Source of the DNA: Bacillota bacterium
GTDB taxonomy: Bacteria; Bacillota; Bacilli; Bacillales; Cytobacillaceae
Assembly: GCA_030705955.1 (NCBI GenBank)
Contig: JAUZPL010000041.1
Coordinates: 1 to 37,630 of the forward strand
DNA: 37,630 bases
Reading direction: 5' to 3'
The notes under the pieces: model-generated
Database searches by the model: none
Seen by the model: the letters and a program-made list of their open reading frames with translations, nothing else
What the model was told of the DNA's origin: nothing
Program-made: the position numbers and the translations under genes
Part shown: piece after piece, positions 7,895-16,011 of the stretch
How the letters are laid out: the number at the start of each line of letters is the position of its first letter
How positions within the stretch are numbered: position 1 is the first letter of the stretch

Positions 7895-8953
7895 ATGAAA
7901 TGGCTTGCTAAATGGCGTTTAGTCTATTTAATTGCTGTGCTTGCGCTATTTCTTACAGGTTGTGGTGAACCTTATCTATCAACACTTAAGCCTGCAGGGG
8001 AAGCTGCAAAAATGGAGTATGATTTAATGAAGTTAAGTACATTAATCATGGTCGGCGTTATTCTTGTTGTTACCATAATTTTTGTAATTGTTTTAGTACG
8101 TTTCAGACGGAAGGATGATCGTATTCCAAAACAAGTTGAAGGAAGTCATGCCCTCGAAATTATTTGGACTGTTATTCCGATTCTTCTACTTATTATTCTT
8201 GCTATCCCAACTATTATGACAACCTTTAAGCTTGCTGATGTTTCTGCAATGGATAAGAAAGGTACAAAGGCGCTTGTTGTAAATGTAAGATCACACTTAT
8301 ATTGGTGGGATTTTGAGTACCCAGGACTTGGAATTGTAACGAGTCAGGAATTAGTGGTACCAACAAATGAAAAGGTTTACTTTAATCTTAAATCATTAGA
8401 TGTTAAACACTCTTTTTGGATTCCAGCTATAGGCGGGAAAATGGATACGAATCCAGATAATATCAATAAATTCTGGCTGGAGTTTGATAATAAAAAGGCA
8501 AATGAGGCTGGTAATTTGTTTTATGGAAAGTGTGCTGAGCTTTGCGGGCCATCACACGGCTTAATGGATTTTAAAGTAAAAGCTATTAGTCGAGATAAAT
8601 TTAATGCATGGGTTGCGGACATGAAAAAAGTGAAAAAGGCACAACTAGCTGTTTCTGCTTCAGCACAAGAAGGTCAAGCCATTTTTAGTAAGAGTTGTAT
8701 TGGATGTCATGCCGTCACTCCGATGAATACAACACCAATGACTGCTCATTTGGCACCAAATCTATCAAATTTTGGAGAGCGTTCTCGTGTTGCCGGAATT
8801 TTACCTCATACAAAGGAAGCAATTAAAGATTGGATTCGAAATCCAGAAAAATATAAACCAGGCAACCATATGACTGGTAAATATCCAAAAATGTCAGAAG
8901 ACCAGTTAAATGCTTTAGCTGACTATTTAATGGGCTTAAAGGTTCAGCAATAA
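7895..8953 (+). CDS. ctaC: CtaC, cytochrome caa3 oxidase subunit II with fused cytochrome c
   Basis: A 352-residue lipoprotein. The signal ends at LTGC, and two membrane helices follow (about residues 40-65 and 85-105). The cupredoxin domain carries the CuA ligands, seen as VKHSFWIP and then CAELCGPSHGLMDF. A C-terminal cytochrome c domain has the heme motif CIGCH and a likely methionine ligand in the HMTGKYPKM segment. Electrons pass from cytochrome c through CuA to subunit I. The start is the ATG 12 bases after AGAGGGG; an upstream in-frame GTG has no ribosome site. Confidence 0.95.
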   Translation: MKWLAKWRLVYLIAVLALFLTGCGEPYLSTLKPAGEAAKMEYDLMKLSTLIMVGVILVVTIIFVIVLVRFRRKDDRIPKQVEGSHALEIIWTVIPILLLIILAIPTIMTTFKLADVSAMDKKGTKALVVNVRSHLYWWDFEYPGLGIVTSQELVVPTNEKVYFNLKSLDVKHSFWIPAIGGKMDTNPDNINKFWLEFDNKKANEAGNLFYGKCAELCGPSHGLMDFKVKAISRDKFNAWVADMKKVKKAQLAVSASAQEGQAIFSKSCIGCHAVTPMNTTPMTAHLAPNLSNFGERSRVAGILPHTKEAIKDWIRNPEKYKPGNHMTGKYPKMSEDQLNALADYLMGLKVQQ

Positions 8954-8983
8954 TAGGGGTCAGGTGAAAAGGAGGTTAATTTA

Positions 8984-10852
8984 GTGAGTACCAATACACA
9001 AAGGAAGGGATTCGGGAGCACCTTATGGGGTTTTCTTACAACAGTTGATCATAAGAAAATTGCTATCCTTTATCTCATTGCTGGTGGGTTTTTCTTTTTG
9101 GTTGGTGGAATTGAAGCCATGTTTATCCGAATTCAGCTGTCAGAACCAAATAACCACTTTGTCAGTGCTGCAGAATATAATCAAATCATGACAATGCATG
9201 GAACTACCATGATTTTTCTTGCAGCAATGCCGCTTGTCTTTGCTTTTATGAATGCGGTTATGCCGCTTCAAATTGGTGCACGTGATGTCGCGTTTCCATT
9301 CCTAAATGCATTAGGTTTCTGGTTATTCCTATTTGGAGGACTCTTCTTAAATTGTTCCTGGTTTTTAGGCGGAGCACCAGATGCAGGCTGGACGAATTAT
9401 GCATCGTTAGCGATGAATTCAAAAGGACATGGGGTTGACTTTTATGTCCTTGGTTTACAAATAACAGGTATTGGAACCTTAATAGGGGGCATTAACTTTC
9501 TTGTTACTATTATCAATATGCGTGCTCCGGGTATGACATATATGAGGATGCCTTTATTTACTTGGACTACTTTTGTAACCTCCGGAATGATATTATTTGC
9601 TTTTCCACCTTTAACTGTGGGTCTTGTCTTTATGATGTTTGATCGTCTTTTTGGAGCGAAATTTTATGAAGTTGCTTTTGGGGGTAACACGGTCATTTGG
9701 GAACACCTTTTCTGGGTTTTTGGCCATCCTGAGGTTTACATTCTAATCCTTCCGGCATTTGGAATTTTTTCGGAAGTGTTTGCGATGTTTTCAAGAAAAC
9801 GCCTATTTGGTTATTCTTCCATGGTATTTGCAACTGTTTTAATTGGTTTCTTAGGGTTTATGGTTTGGGCCCACCATATGTTTACAACAGGTTTAGGACC
9901 AGTAGCTAATTCGATCTTTGCGATTGCAACCATGGCCATTGGAGTCCCAACGGGGATTAAGATATTTAACTGGCTCTTTACGATGTGGGGAGGAAGTGTT
10001 AAATTTACAACTCCAATGCATTATGCTGTTGCCTTTATCCCTTCCTTTGTTGCTGGTGGTGTTACTGGTATCATGCTTGCAAGTGCTGCAGCAGATTATC
10101 AATACCATGACACCTACTTTGTAGTTGCACATTTTCATTATGTTATTGTAGGGGGCGTCGTATTTGCTCTTCTAGCAGGTACACATCTTTATTGGCCAAA
10201 AATGTTTGGAACCATGTTAAATGAGGTGTTAGGTAAAATCACCTTTTGGTTTTTCCTCATTGGTTTTCACTTAACCTTTTTTGTCCAGCATTTGCTAGGT
10301 TTATGGGGAATGCCTCGACGTGTCTTTACTTATCTTCCAGGTCAAGGTCTTGATACTGCTAACTTTGTGAGTACAATTGGTGCCTTCTTAATGGCAACTG
10401 GTGTTACCATCATGCTAGTTAATATAGTGATGACAACAGTGAAAAACGAGAAGGTGAGTCATGACCCTTGGGGTGATGGAAGAACACTTGAATGGTCCAT
10501 CTCTTCACCACCTCCATTTTATAACTTTAAACAGCTTCCACTTGTTCGTGGACTAGATGCGTATTGGCTAGAGAAAATGGAAGGGAAAGATGGCATGATA
10601 CCCGCTGAACCAATAGGTGATATTCATATGCCAAATTCATCTTTTATTCCGTTTATGATTTCGCTTGGTTTATTTATTGCGGCTTTTGGAGCAATGTACC
10701 ATGCTGAGCATAGTAATTGGGCGTTTCCGCTGATGTTTATTGGATTACTTATTACTTTTGGCAGTATGTTCCTTCGCTCTGTAAAAGATGACCATGGTTT
10801 TCATATTCATAAAGAAGAATTAATGAATGATAATAAGGGGGTAGAGGTATGA
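8984..10852 (+). CDS. ctaD: CtaD, cytochrome caa3 oxidase subunit I
   Basis: A 622-residue, twelve-helix-plus heme-copper oxidase core. It shows MTMHGTTMIF (low-spin heme ligand), GHPEVYILILPAFG (CuB histidine, proton-channel glutamate and the cross-linked tyrosine, so an A1-type oxidase), AHHMFTTG (two CuB histidines) and VAHFHYVIVGG (high-spin heme ligands). It reduces oxygen to water while pumping protons. The start is GTG after AAGGAGG. The stop overlaps the ctaE start by four bases, showing translational coupling. The extra C-terminal helices past residue 550 are usual for Bacillus caa3 enzymes. Confidence 0.97.
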   Translation: MSTNTQRKGFGSTLWGFLTTVDHKKIAILYLIAGGFFFLVGGIEAMFIRIQLSEPNNHFVSAAEYNQIMTMHGTTMIFLAAMPLVFAFMNAVMPLQIGARDVAFPFLNALGFWLFLFGGLFLNCSWFLGGAPDAGWTNYASLAMNSKGHGVDFYVLGLQITGIGTLIGGINFLVTIINMRAPGMTYMRMPLFTWTTFVTSGMILFAFPPLTVGLVFMMFDRLFGAKFYEVAFGGNTVIWEHLFWVFGHPEVYILILPAFGIFSEVFAMFSRKRLFGYSSMVFATVLIGFLGFMVWAHHMFTTGLGPVANSIFAIATMAIGVPTGIKIFNWLFTMWGGSVKFTTPMHYAVAFIPSFVAGGVTGIMLASAAADYQYHDTYFVVAHFHYVIVGGVVFALLAGTHLYWPKMFGTMLNEVLGKITFWFFLIGFHLTFFVQHLLGLWGMPRRVFTYLPGQGLDTANFVSTIGAFLMATGVTIMLVNIVMTTVKNEKVSHDPWGDGRTLEWSISSPPPFYNFKQLPLVRGLDAYWLEKMEGKDGMIPAEPIGDIHMPNSSFIPFMISLGLFIAAFGAMYHAEHSNWAFPLMFIGLLITFGSMFLRSVKDDHGFHIHKEELMNDNKGVEV

Positions 10853-11484
10853 TGCAAATAGAAGAAAAATTCACCTTTGAAACCTGGCCTGCCTCACCTG
10901 AAAAAGCTACCCTTGAAGCAAAAAATAAATTTCTTGGCTTTTGGCTATTTTTAGGAGGAGAGACCGTTTTATTTGCCTCTCTTTTCGCAACCTATCTTGC
11001 ATTAAAAAATAGAGTTCCTGAAAACTCACATATGGCTTTAGCAAAGGATATTTTTGAATTACCCCTTACATTTGTTGCCACAATGCTTTTATTAACAAGT
11101 TCGCTGACAAGTGTATATGCTATATATCATATGAAAAACTTTGCTTTCAAAAAAATGTACCTTTGGTTTGGAATTACTATTTTATTGGGCGCAGGATTTT
11201 TAGGCTTGGAGGTTTATGAATTTAACCATTATGTTCATAAATTTCATCATACATTTACAAGTAGTGCATTTGGTTCTGCATTTTATACTTTGGTTGGTTT
11301 TCACGGGGGCCACGTTGCATTCGGTTTGCTATGGATCCTTACCTTAATGATCCGGAATGCAAAAAGAGGTTTAAATTTATACAATGCACCTAAATTTTAT
11401 GTTGCCAGCCTTTACTGGCATTTTATTGATGTGGTATGGGTATTCATATTCACAGTAGTATATTTAATGGGAATGGTGGGATAA
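10849..11484 (+). CDS. ctaE: CtaE, cytochrome caa3 oxidase subunit III
   Basis: A 211-residue membrane protein of the CoxC family with five hydrophobic segments. Family marks are FLGFWLFLGGETVLFASLFATY near the start, the helix containing FHGGHVAFG, and SLYWHFIDVVWVFIFTVVYL at the end. Subunit III stabilises the oxidase and the proton uptake path. It overlaps ctaD by four bases, and GGGGGTAGAGG inside ctaD supplies its ribosome site. An ATG one codon later is an equal alternative start. Confidence 0.95.
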   Translation: MMQIEEKFTFETWPASPEKATLEAKNKFLGFWLFLGGETVLFASLFATYLALKNRVPENSHMALAKDIFELPLTFVATMLLLTSSLTSVYAIYHMKNFAFKKMYLWFGITILLGAGFLGLEVYEFNHYVHKFHHTFTSSAFGSAFYTLVGFHGGHVAFGLLWILTLMIRNAKRGLNLYNAPKFYVASLYWHFIDVVWVFIFTVVYLMGMVG

Positions 11485-11487
11485 CTG

Positions 11488-11823
11488 ATGGTAAATCAGC
11501 AATTGAACTCAGCGAACCCTAGAGTTGATATTGAATATCGTCGAAAAAAAAGCGCTGAAGAAATGAGGTATCAAATTGTTTCATTTTCTATGATGCTTTT
11601 CCTAACCTTAATCGCCTTTGCAACTGTTGGTTTAAAAGGGTTTGATCATTGGTTTGCAGTTCCATTTATACTTTTATTGGCGGTTGTACAGGTTATTTTC
11701 CAATTGTTTTATTTTATGCACATGAATAAAAAAGGTCATGAAGCACCAAGTCTTTTCCTTTTTACCGGAGTTTTAGCTGCATTCTTGATTGTTTGGACAT
11801 TCTCTACTATTATTTGGTGGTAA
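11488..11823 (+). CDS. ctaF: CtaF, cytochrome caa3 oxidase subunit IV
   Basis: A 111-residue protein with three membrane helices, starting three bases after ctaE. The Bacillus subunit IV pattern is clear: a short polar N-terminus with EYRRKKSAEEMRYQIVSF, and a middle VQVIFQLFYFMHMNKKGHE. It is a small accessory subunit of the oxidase. A strong terminator follows, so ctaG may be expressed partly on its own. Confidence 0.93.
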   Translation: MVNQQLNSANPRVDIEYRRKKSAEEMRYQIVSFSMMLFLTLIAFATVGLKGFDHWFAVPFILLLAVVQVIFQLFYFMHMNKKGHEAPSLFLFTGVLAAFLIVWTFSTIIWW

Positions 11824-11860
11824 TTAGATAGACGAGCGCCTTATTGTTAAGATTTTAATT

Positions 11861-11895
11861 AAAGAAAATCGGCCCAATAAGCCGATTTTCTTTCT
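11861..11895 (+). terminator. terminator after ctaF
   Basis: AAAGAAAATCGGC pairs perfectly with GCCGATTTTCTTT over a 7-base loop. The T-run is part of the stem and is followed by CTACC, so read-through into ctaG is likely. Confidence 0.75.
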
Positions 11896-11913
11896 ACCTC
11901 GAGGTGATTAGAA

Positions 11914-12819
11914 GTGCTAGCATTACAAATTTTTGGATTTAAAGCACTATGGAGCCCTTATTTTTTGTTATTTTTATTGGTAGTAACAGCTATTTACTTT
12001 CTTTTAACAATCAAATACAGAAAGTATTTTCACCAAAGCGAGCCACTAAAACGTAAACAGGGAATGTTATTTGTTCTTTTTATCTTCCTTTTGTATATAA
12101 TTAAAGGATCTCCAATAGACCTAATGTCCCACTTAATGTTTTATGTTCACATGATACAGATGGCCGCCTTAGTTTTAATTATTCCTCCATTATTTATTTG
12201 GGGAGTACCTCCATGGCTTTGGAGAACTATTTTAAATGTAAGGGTGATTCGCAAATTATTTCCTCTTTTTACAAAACCCATTATTGCGCTTTTGTTATTT
12301 AATGGTTTATTCTCTTTTTATCATGTACCATTAGTTTTTGATCATGTCATGCAAAGCGAATGGATGCATGCAGGATATGCTATCCTTTTATTTGTAGTAG
12401 CTATTTTTATGTGGTGGCCCTTAATTAATGAACTTCCAGAATATCAAACATTAAGTGGTATTAAGAAAGTAGGATATATATTTGCTGATGGGATGCTGCT
12501 TACCCCTGCTTGTGCCTTAATCATATTTGCTAGTTCCCCCATTTATGCAACATATACTGATCCGCATGCATGGGGAAAAGCAATGAGTTTATGTGTGGGC
12601 AGTTCAACATTTTCAAGTTTAAATTTAAGTGGCCCCGAGCTTTTTAGTTCAATGTCACTTATTCATGACCAACAGCTTGGCGGAGTTCTGATGAAAATTA
12701 TGCAAGAAATTATTTACGGATTAATCTTAGGTCGTGTCTTTTTTGAGTGGTATAGAAAAGACCAAGCTGAGACTGAAAGGGAATTAAAGCAAAATATTCA
12801 TTCAACCCTTGTTGAATAA
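11914..12819 (+). CDS. ctaG: CtaG, caa3 oxidase assembly factor
   Basis: A 301-residue membrane protein of the Caa3_CtaG family with about seven helices. Conserved features include SPIDLMSHLMFYVHMIQMAA, the PLFIWGVPPWLW segment and histidine and methionine residues in the membrane that could handle copper. Bacillus CtaG is needed for assembly of active caa3 oxidase and is unrelated to Cox11. The start is GTG after GAGGTGAT, with the ribosome site just past the preceding terminator. Confidence 0.93.
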   Translation: MLALQIFGFKALWSPYFLLFLLVVTAIYFLLTIKYRKYFHQSEPLKRKQGMLFVLFIFLLYIIKGSPIDLMSHLMFYVHMIQMAALVLIIPPLFIWGVPPWLWRTILNVRVIRKLFPLFTKPIIALLLFNGLFSFYHVPLVFDHVMQSEWMHAGYAILLFVVAIFMWWPLINELPEYQTLSGIKKVGYIFADGMLLTPACALIIFASSPIYATYTDPHAWGKAMSLCVGSSTFSSLNLSGPELFSSMSLIHDQQLGGVLMKIMQEIIYGLILGRVFFEWYRKDQAETERELKQNIHSTLVE

Positions 12820-12845
12820 TCTCCCTTGTTGGGAGATTTCTTTAT
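12818..12845 (+). terminator. terminator after ctaG
   Basis: AATCTCCC pairs with GGGAGATT over five bases and is followed by a T-rich tail. A second small stem (TTCAAC/GTTGAA) precedes it. Confidence 0.7.
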
Positions 12846-12874
12846 TAAAAAATTCTACGTAGCAGGTGTTATTT

Positions 12875-13336
12875 ATGTCTTTACCAATATTACCAACCAT
12901 AAGTACTTCATGTATTGTTTTAAGTGCCATTACAGTTGGCATTGGATGGTGGCAAATCAGTAAAAAGAATATTGAGGCACACAAAAAAACGATGATTGTT
13001 GCCGCAATATTTGCCCTTATCTTCTTTATTATTTATGCAAGCAGAACCATCTTTATTGGAAATACCACATTTGGTGGTCCTAAGAATATTAAAGTTTATT
13101 ATTTACTATTTTTAATTTTTCATATTACATTGGCAACAACAGGAGCTGTGTTTGGCATTATTTCTTTAATAACAGGTTTCAGAAATAAGCTGAAAATTCA
13201 TCGTAAACTTGGCCCCATTACGAGTATGATTTGGTTTTTTACTGCTATTACGGGTGTTACTGTATATTTGTTACTTTATGTATTTTATCATGGTGGAGAA
13301 CAGGCTTCGATGATAAAGGCAATACTTGGATTTTAG
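12875..13336 (+). CDS. DUF420 membrane protein (YozB/CtaM-like)
   Basis: A 153-residue protein with five predicted helices. It has the DUF420 pattern: a first helix with LPTIST, then a WWQISKKNIEAHKKTM loop and HRKLGPITSMIWFFTAITGVTVYLLLY with its basic HRK motif. In Staphylococcus the DUF420 protein CtaM is required for aa3 oxidase function, so its place right after ctaG suggests a role in oxidase assembly (inference). B. subtilis has a DUF420 gene (yozB) elsewhere, not here. The start is the ATG behind AGGTG; a GTG nine bases earlier is less likely. Confidence 0.8.
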   Translation: MSLPILPTISTSCIVLSAITVGIGWWQISKKNIEAHKKTMIVAAIFALIFFIIYASRTIFIGNTTFGGPKNIKVYYLLFLIFHITLATTGAVFGIISLITGFRNKLKIHRKLGPITSMIWFFTAITGVTVYLLLYVFYHGGEQASMIKAILGF

Positions 13337-13346
13337 AGAATACTTG

Positions 13347-13364
13347 AAAAGCGCATGAATCTAT
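13347..13364. terminator. left half of a terminator split by an insertion sequence
   Basis: AAAAGCGCATGA plus ATCTAT. Joined to 14809-14820 with one copy of ATCTAT it makes a perfect 12-13 bp stem followed by TTTTTCT. It would have terminated the DUF420 gene and, on the other strand, ylbA. Confidence 0.8.
13359..13364. repeat. target-site duplication, left copy
   Basis: ATCTAT immediately before the left end of the insertion sequence, matching the bases just after the right end. Confidence 0.8.
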
Positions 13365-13368
13365 TGAA

Positions 13369-13412
13369 CTGCACCCCAATTGTTAGACACAGTCTAACAA
13401 TTGGAGGTGCAG
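13369..13412 (+). promoter_or_regulatory. palindrome over the orfA ribosome binding site
   Basis: CTGCACC plus CCAATTGTTAGAC pairs with the complementary arm over an ACA loop, giving about 20 base pairs with one bulged base. The right arm contains GGAGGTG, the orfA ribosome site. Transcripts entering from outside would fold this hairpin and hide the site, as is known for several other insertion sequences. Confidence 0.6.
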
Positions 13413-13419
13413 TTTTTCT

Positions 13420-13932
13420 ATGGCAAAATATACGTTTGATGAAAGACTATCGGCAGTTACACGGTATTTGGAAGGTGTAGAAGGTTATGTTTCAATCGGG
13501 AGATCAATTGGGACATCTGAAAGTGTAGTTATGAACTGGGTAAAGCAATATCAAAGTCATGGTATAGAGGGATTGAAGAAAAAAGACTACACTAATTACT
13601 CATCACAGTTTAAACTAGACGTACTCAATTATATGAATGATCATCGGACGTCTCCGAATGAAACATCTGTAATTTTTAACATACCTTCTCCTTCCTTAAT
13701 CAGAAAATGGAGAAGACAATTCGAAACGCAAGGAATAGACGCCCTCGAATCAAAGAAAAAGGGGTCTCTATCTATGAAAAAAGAGTCTAAGAAAAATCAG
13801 CCAGTTGAAGGATCACAAGAAGCATTACTTGCAGAAATCGAGCAGTTACGCATGGAGAATGCCTATCTAAAAAAGTTGAATGCCTTAGTTCAAGAAAAGG
13901 AAAAATTACAGAACAAGACAAAGCACAAGTAA
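13420..13932 (+). CDS. IS3-family transposase OrfA (helix-turn-helix subunit)
   Basis: A 170-residue basic protein with two helix-turn-helix regions (about residues 8-45 and 62-105; SESVVMNWVKQY and SPSLIRKWRRQFE) and a C-terminal leucine-zipper-like coiled coil (EIEQLRMENAYLKKLNALVQEKEKL). In IS150 elements OrfA binds the inverted repeats, and a -1 frameshift near its end makes the OrfAB transposase. The A-rich run GGAAAAATTA near the end is a possible slip site. The start follows GGAGGTG, but only at long spacing and within a hairpin. Confidence 0.9.
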   Translation: MAKYTFDERLSAVTRYLEGVEGYVSIGRSIGTSESVVMNWVKQYQSHGIEGLKKKDYTNYSSQFKLDVLNYMNDHRTSPNETSVIFNIPSPSLIRKWRRQFETQGIDALESKKKGSLSMKKESKKNQPVEGSQEALLAEIEQLRMENAYLKKLNALVQEKEKLQNKTKHK

Positions 13933-14771
13933 TCTATGAACTAAGGCATGAATTTAAAATTATTAATTTAGTATAGATAGCTGATATTCCACGTAGCACA
14001 TATTATTATTGGGTAAAACATTTGAATCGACCCGATAGATATAGCGAAGTTAAAGAAGTCATCCAACAGATTTTTGATGAACATTATGGTCGATATGGCT
14101 ATCGTCGTATCACATTAGAATTACATAATCATGGCATAAAACTAAATCATAAAACAGTCCGTCGCTTAATGATTGAAATGGGATTAAAATGTCTTGTCCG
14201 TATGAAAAAGTACCGCTCATACCGTGGAAAAGTAGGTAAAATTGCCCCAAATATTTTAGAGCGTGATTTCAAAGCGACGCAGCCTAATGAGAAGTGGGTA
14301 ACAGACGTTACAGAGTTTCACTTATATGGTGAAAAGCTATATTTATCGCCAATCCTTGACCTTTATAACGGTGAAATTATTGCCAATAATCTAGAAAGTC
14401 GTCCTATTTATCCACTGGTTTCGAAGATGTTGGATAAGGCTTTTGAGCAATTAAAAGATGGCGATTTCCCTATTCTCCACTCCGATCAGGGCTGGCATTA
14501 TCAGATGAAGCAGTACCAACACGCATTGAACGAACAAGGAATTACACAAAGTATGTCTCGTAAAGGCAATTGCTTAGATAACGCAGTTATGGAGAATTTC
14601 TTTGGTTTATTAAAGAGTGAATTACTTTATCTCAAAGAATTTGACAGTATGGAGCATTTCAAACAAGAAGTAGAGAACTATATTCACTATTACAATCACA
14701 AACGAATTAAGGCAAAATTAAAAGGCATGAGTCCGGTTCAATACCGAACTCATGCCCAAGTAGCTGCTTAA
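13890..14771 (+). pseudogene. IS3-family transposase OrfB, interrupted near its start
   Basis: This is the rve integrase subunit, in the -1 frame relative to orfA. The frame reads EQDKAQVIYELRHEFK, then INLV, then a TAG at 13974, then [13 protein letters not shown] and the full catalytic domain. The DDE residues are intact ([23 protein letters not shown]), and the usual YRTH end is present. A normal copy would read a sense codon at the TAG, so a frameshifted OrfAB product would end there. Translation could restart at a TTG at 14022, giving 249 residues, but no good ribosome site precedes it. The left boundary given is approximate. Confidence 0.8.
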
Positions 14772-14802
14772 ATTTCGTGTCTAACTTTTTGGGTTCAGAT
14801 CA

Positions 14803-14808
14803 ATCTAT
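14803..14808. repeat. target-site duplication, right copy
   Basis: ATCTAT immediately after the right end of the insertion sequence. Six bases is longer than the 3-5 usual for IS3-family elements. Confidence 0.8.
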
Positions 14809-14824
14809 TCATGCGCTTTTTCTA
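14803..14824. terminator. right half of the terminator split by the insertion
   Basis: TCATGCGCTTTT followed by TCT completes the stem begun at 13347-13364. In its present state the two arms are 1.4 kb apart. Confidence 0.75.
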
Positions 14825-15184
14825 TTATAGTGCAAATTTTTCAATTTTTGCTTTTACATCATCAAGAATTTTTTCACATTGGCTTACAAGGGATGGTGGG
14901 AATTCTTCACCTTCACCATACTCTACTCCATGTGGATAATAATACTTTCCGAGAGCAGGTGTCATTAATTGGATGGTTGCTTTAAAGGTATCCACGTCGC
15001 CTTCGACTGAGTATCCAAATACTCTTAAATAAAAAATTCCTTCTTTTAATTCAAACTTACGATCATATGTAACTCTTTCATAATCCCATTGACCTTCGCG
15101 TACTAAGCGATGTTCAAGCATAACTTCATCAATTCGATTTAAGTCAGCTTTTAATTTTTCGTAGCCTTTGTTTTCAAACCTCAT
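14825..15184 (-). CDS. ylbA: YlbA, YugN-like family protein
   Basis: A 119-residue soluble acidic protein matching the YugN-like family in size and pattern (MRFENKGYEKL at the start, then WDYERVTYDRKFE and GIFYLRVFGYSVEGD). Function is unknown. The start at MRFE is preceded by AGGAGGG; an in-frame upstream ATG would overlap that ribosome site. It lies on the opposite strand between the cta cluster and ylbB, consistent with ylbA. The insertion sequence now replaces its terminator. Confidence 0.8.
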   Translation of the reverse strand: MRFENKGYEKLKADLNRIDEVMLEHRLVREGQWDYERVTYDRKFELKEGIFYLRVFGYSVEGDVDTFKATIQLMTPALGKYYYPHGVEYGEGEEFPPSLVSQCEKILDDVKAKIEKFAL

Positions 15185-15386
15185 AAAAATCCCTCCTAGA
15201 AACATACCACTATTTAATAGATGAAAAACAGTTTTACCCCATTTTGAATTTCAATTTAATAATAGTTGAAATTGTAAGAACTTGCAATGGATACCTTAAA
15301 TATTAGTTTTTTTGAAACGAATAAAACAATTATGGGTGGAAAACCTACAAAAGTGTTCAATCCAGTGTCTAAAAAGGAGAATGTAA

Positions 15387-15821
15387 ATGGAAAAAATACG
15401 CGATATTATGACCGATGATGTGGAATGTTGTTCATTGCTTGATAATATTTATGAAGTTGCTGTAAAAATGAAAGAATTAAATGTTGGAGCTATTCCGATT
15501 GTAGACCAGGAACGTCTGATTGGGATGATTACTGACAGGGATATCGTATTAAGATGTATTGCTGATAAACGACCAGCTTCTTCTAAAGTGGAAGAGGTAA
15601 TGAGTAAAACATTAATTACGATTTCTACGGATGCAACAAGTAATGAAGCAGCACGTTTAATGGCTGAAAACCAAATTCGCCGTTTACCTGTTGTAGATGG
15701 AGATAAATTAATTGGGATTGTTTCGCTTGGCGACTTTGCAGTTCGTGAATTAACAGATGATCAAGCTAAGGTTGCCCTAACTGAAATTTCTGAAACAAAT
15801 CAAATTGGAATGCAGCATTAA
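15387..15821 (+). CDS. ylbB: YlbB, tandem CBS-domain protein
   Basis: A 144-residue protein made of two CBS domains (about residues 1-60 and 68-128). Hallmarks are MTDDVECCSLLDNIYEVAVKM, VGAIPIVD, LIGMITDRDIV, and in the second copy RRLPVVDGDKLIGIVSLGD. CBS pairs bind adenosyl nucleotides and act as energy sensors; the partner is unknown. The start follows AAAAAGGAG. It is a single gene with its own terminator. Confidence 0.9.
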   Translation: MEKIRDIMTDDVECCSLLDNIYEVAVKMKELNVGAIPIVDQERLIGMITDRDIVLRCIADKRPASSKVEEVMSKTLITISTDATSNEAARLMAENQIRRLPVVDGDKLIGIVSLGDFAVRELTDDQAKVALTEISETNQIGMQH

Positions 15822-15827
15822 TTTGCC

Positions 15828-15862
15828 GAAAACAGGTGTTTTTTAAGCACCTGTTTTCTTTT
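15828..15862 (+). terminator. terminator after ylbB
   Basis: GAAAACAGGTG pairs perfectly with CACCTGTTTTC over nine bases and is followed by TTTT. Confidence 0.85.
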
Positions 15863-16011
15863 GGAGTCATTATCTGCAATGTCGAAAAGTGGATATAACG
15901 TTTAACCTTATGAAATTAGATGTAATTACTATTAAATTCAAAGTTTTTGATGATATAATAATTTTATTCATACATATAATGATAAAAAAGTAAAAGAGAG
16001 GGGGACAACCT

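Larger units (their letters stand above)
13365..14802 (+). mobile_element. IS3-family (IS150-group) insertion sequence
   Basis: A 1438-bp element with imperfect terminal inverted repeats of 26 bp: TGAACTGCACCCC on the left against TGATCTGAACCCA on the right (reverse strand), both ending GTTAGACAC. It holds orfA and orfB in the usual -1 relation. ATCTAT is repeated directly on both sides (8 bp, AATCTATT, if shared terminal bases are counted), which marks a real insertion event. It sits in the loop of a terminator. orfB carries an early in-frame stop, so the copy may be unable to move by itself. Confidence 0.93.

Noticed and set aside
9893-10138. Two short frames inside ctaD, one on each strand
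   Set aside because: They are shadows of the oxidase subunit I gene, which has strong family motifs across this part.
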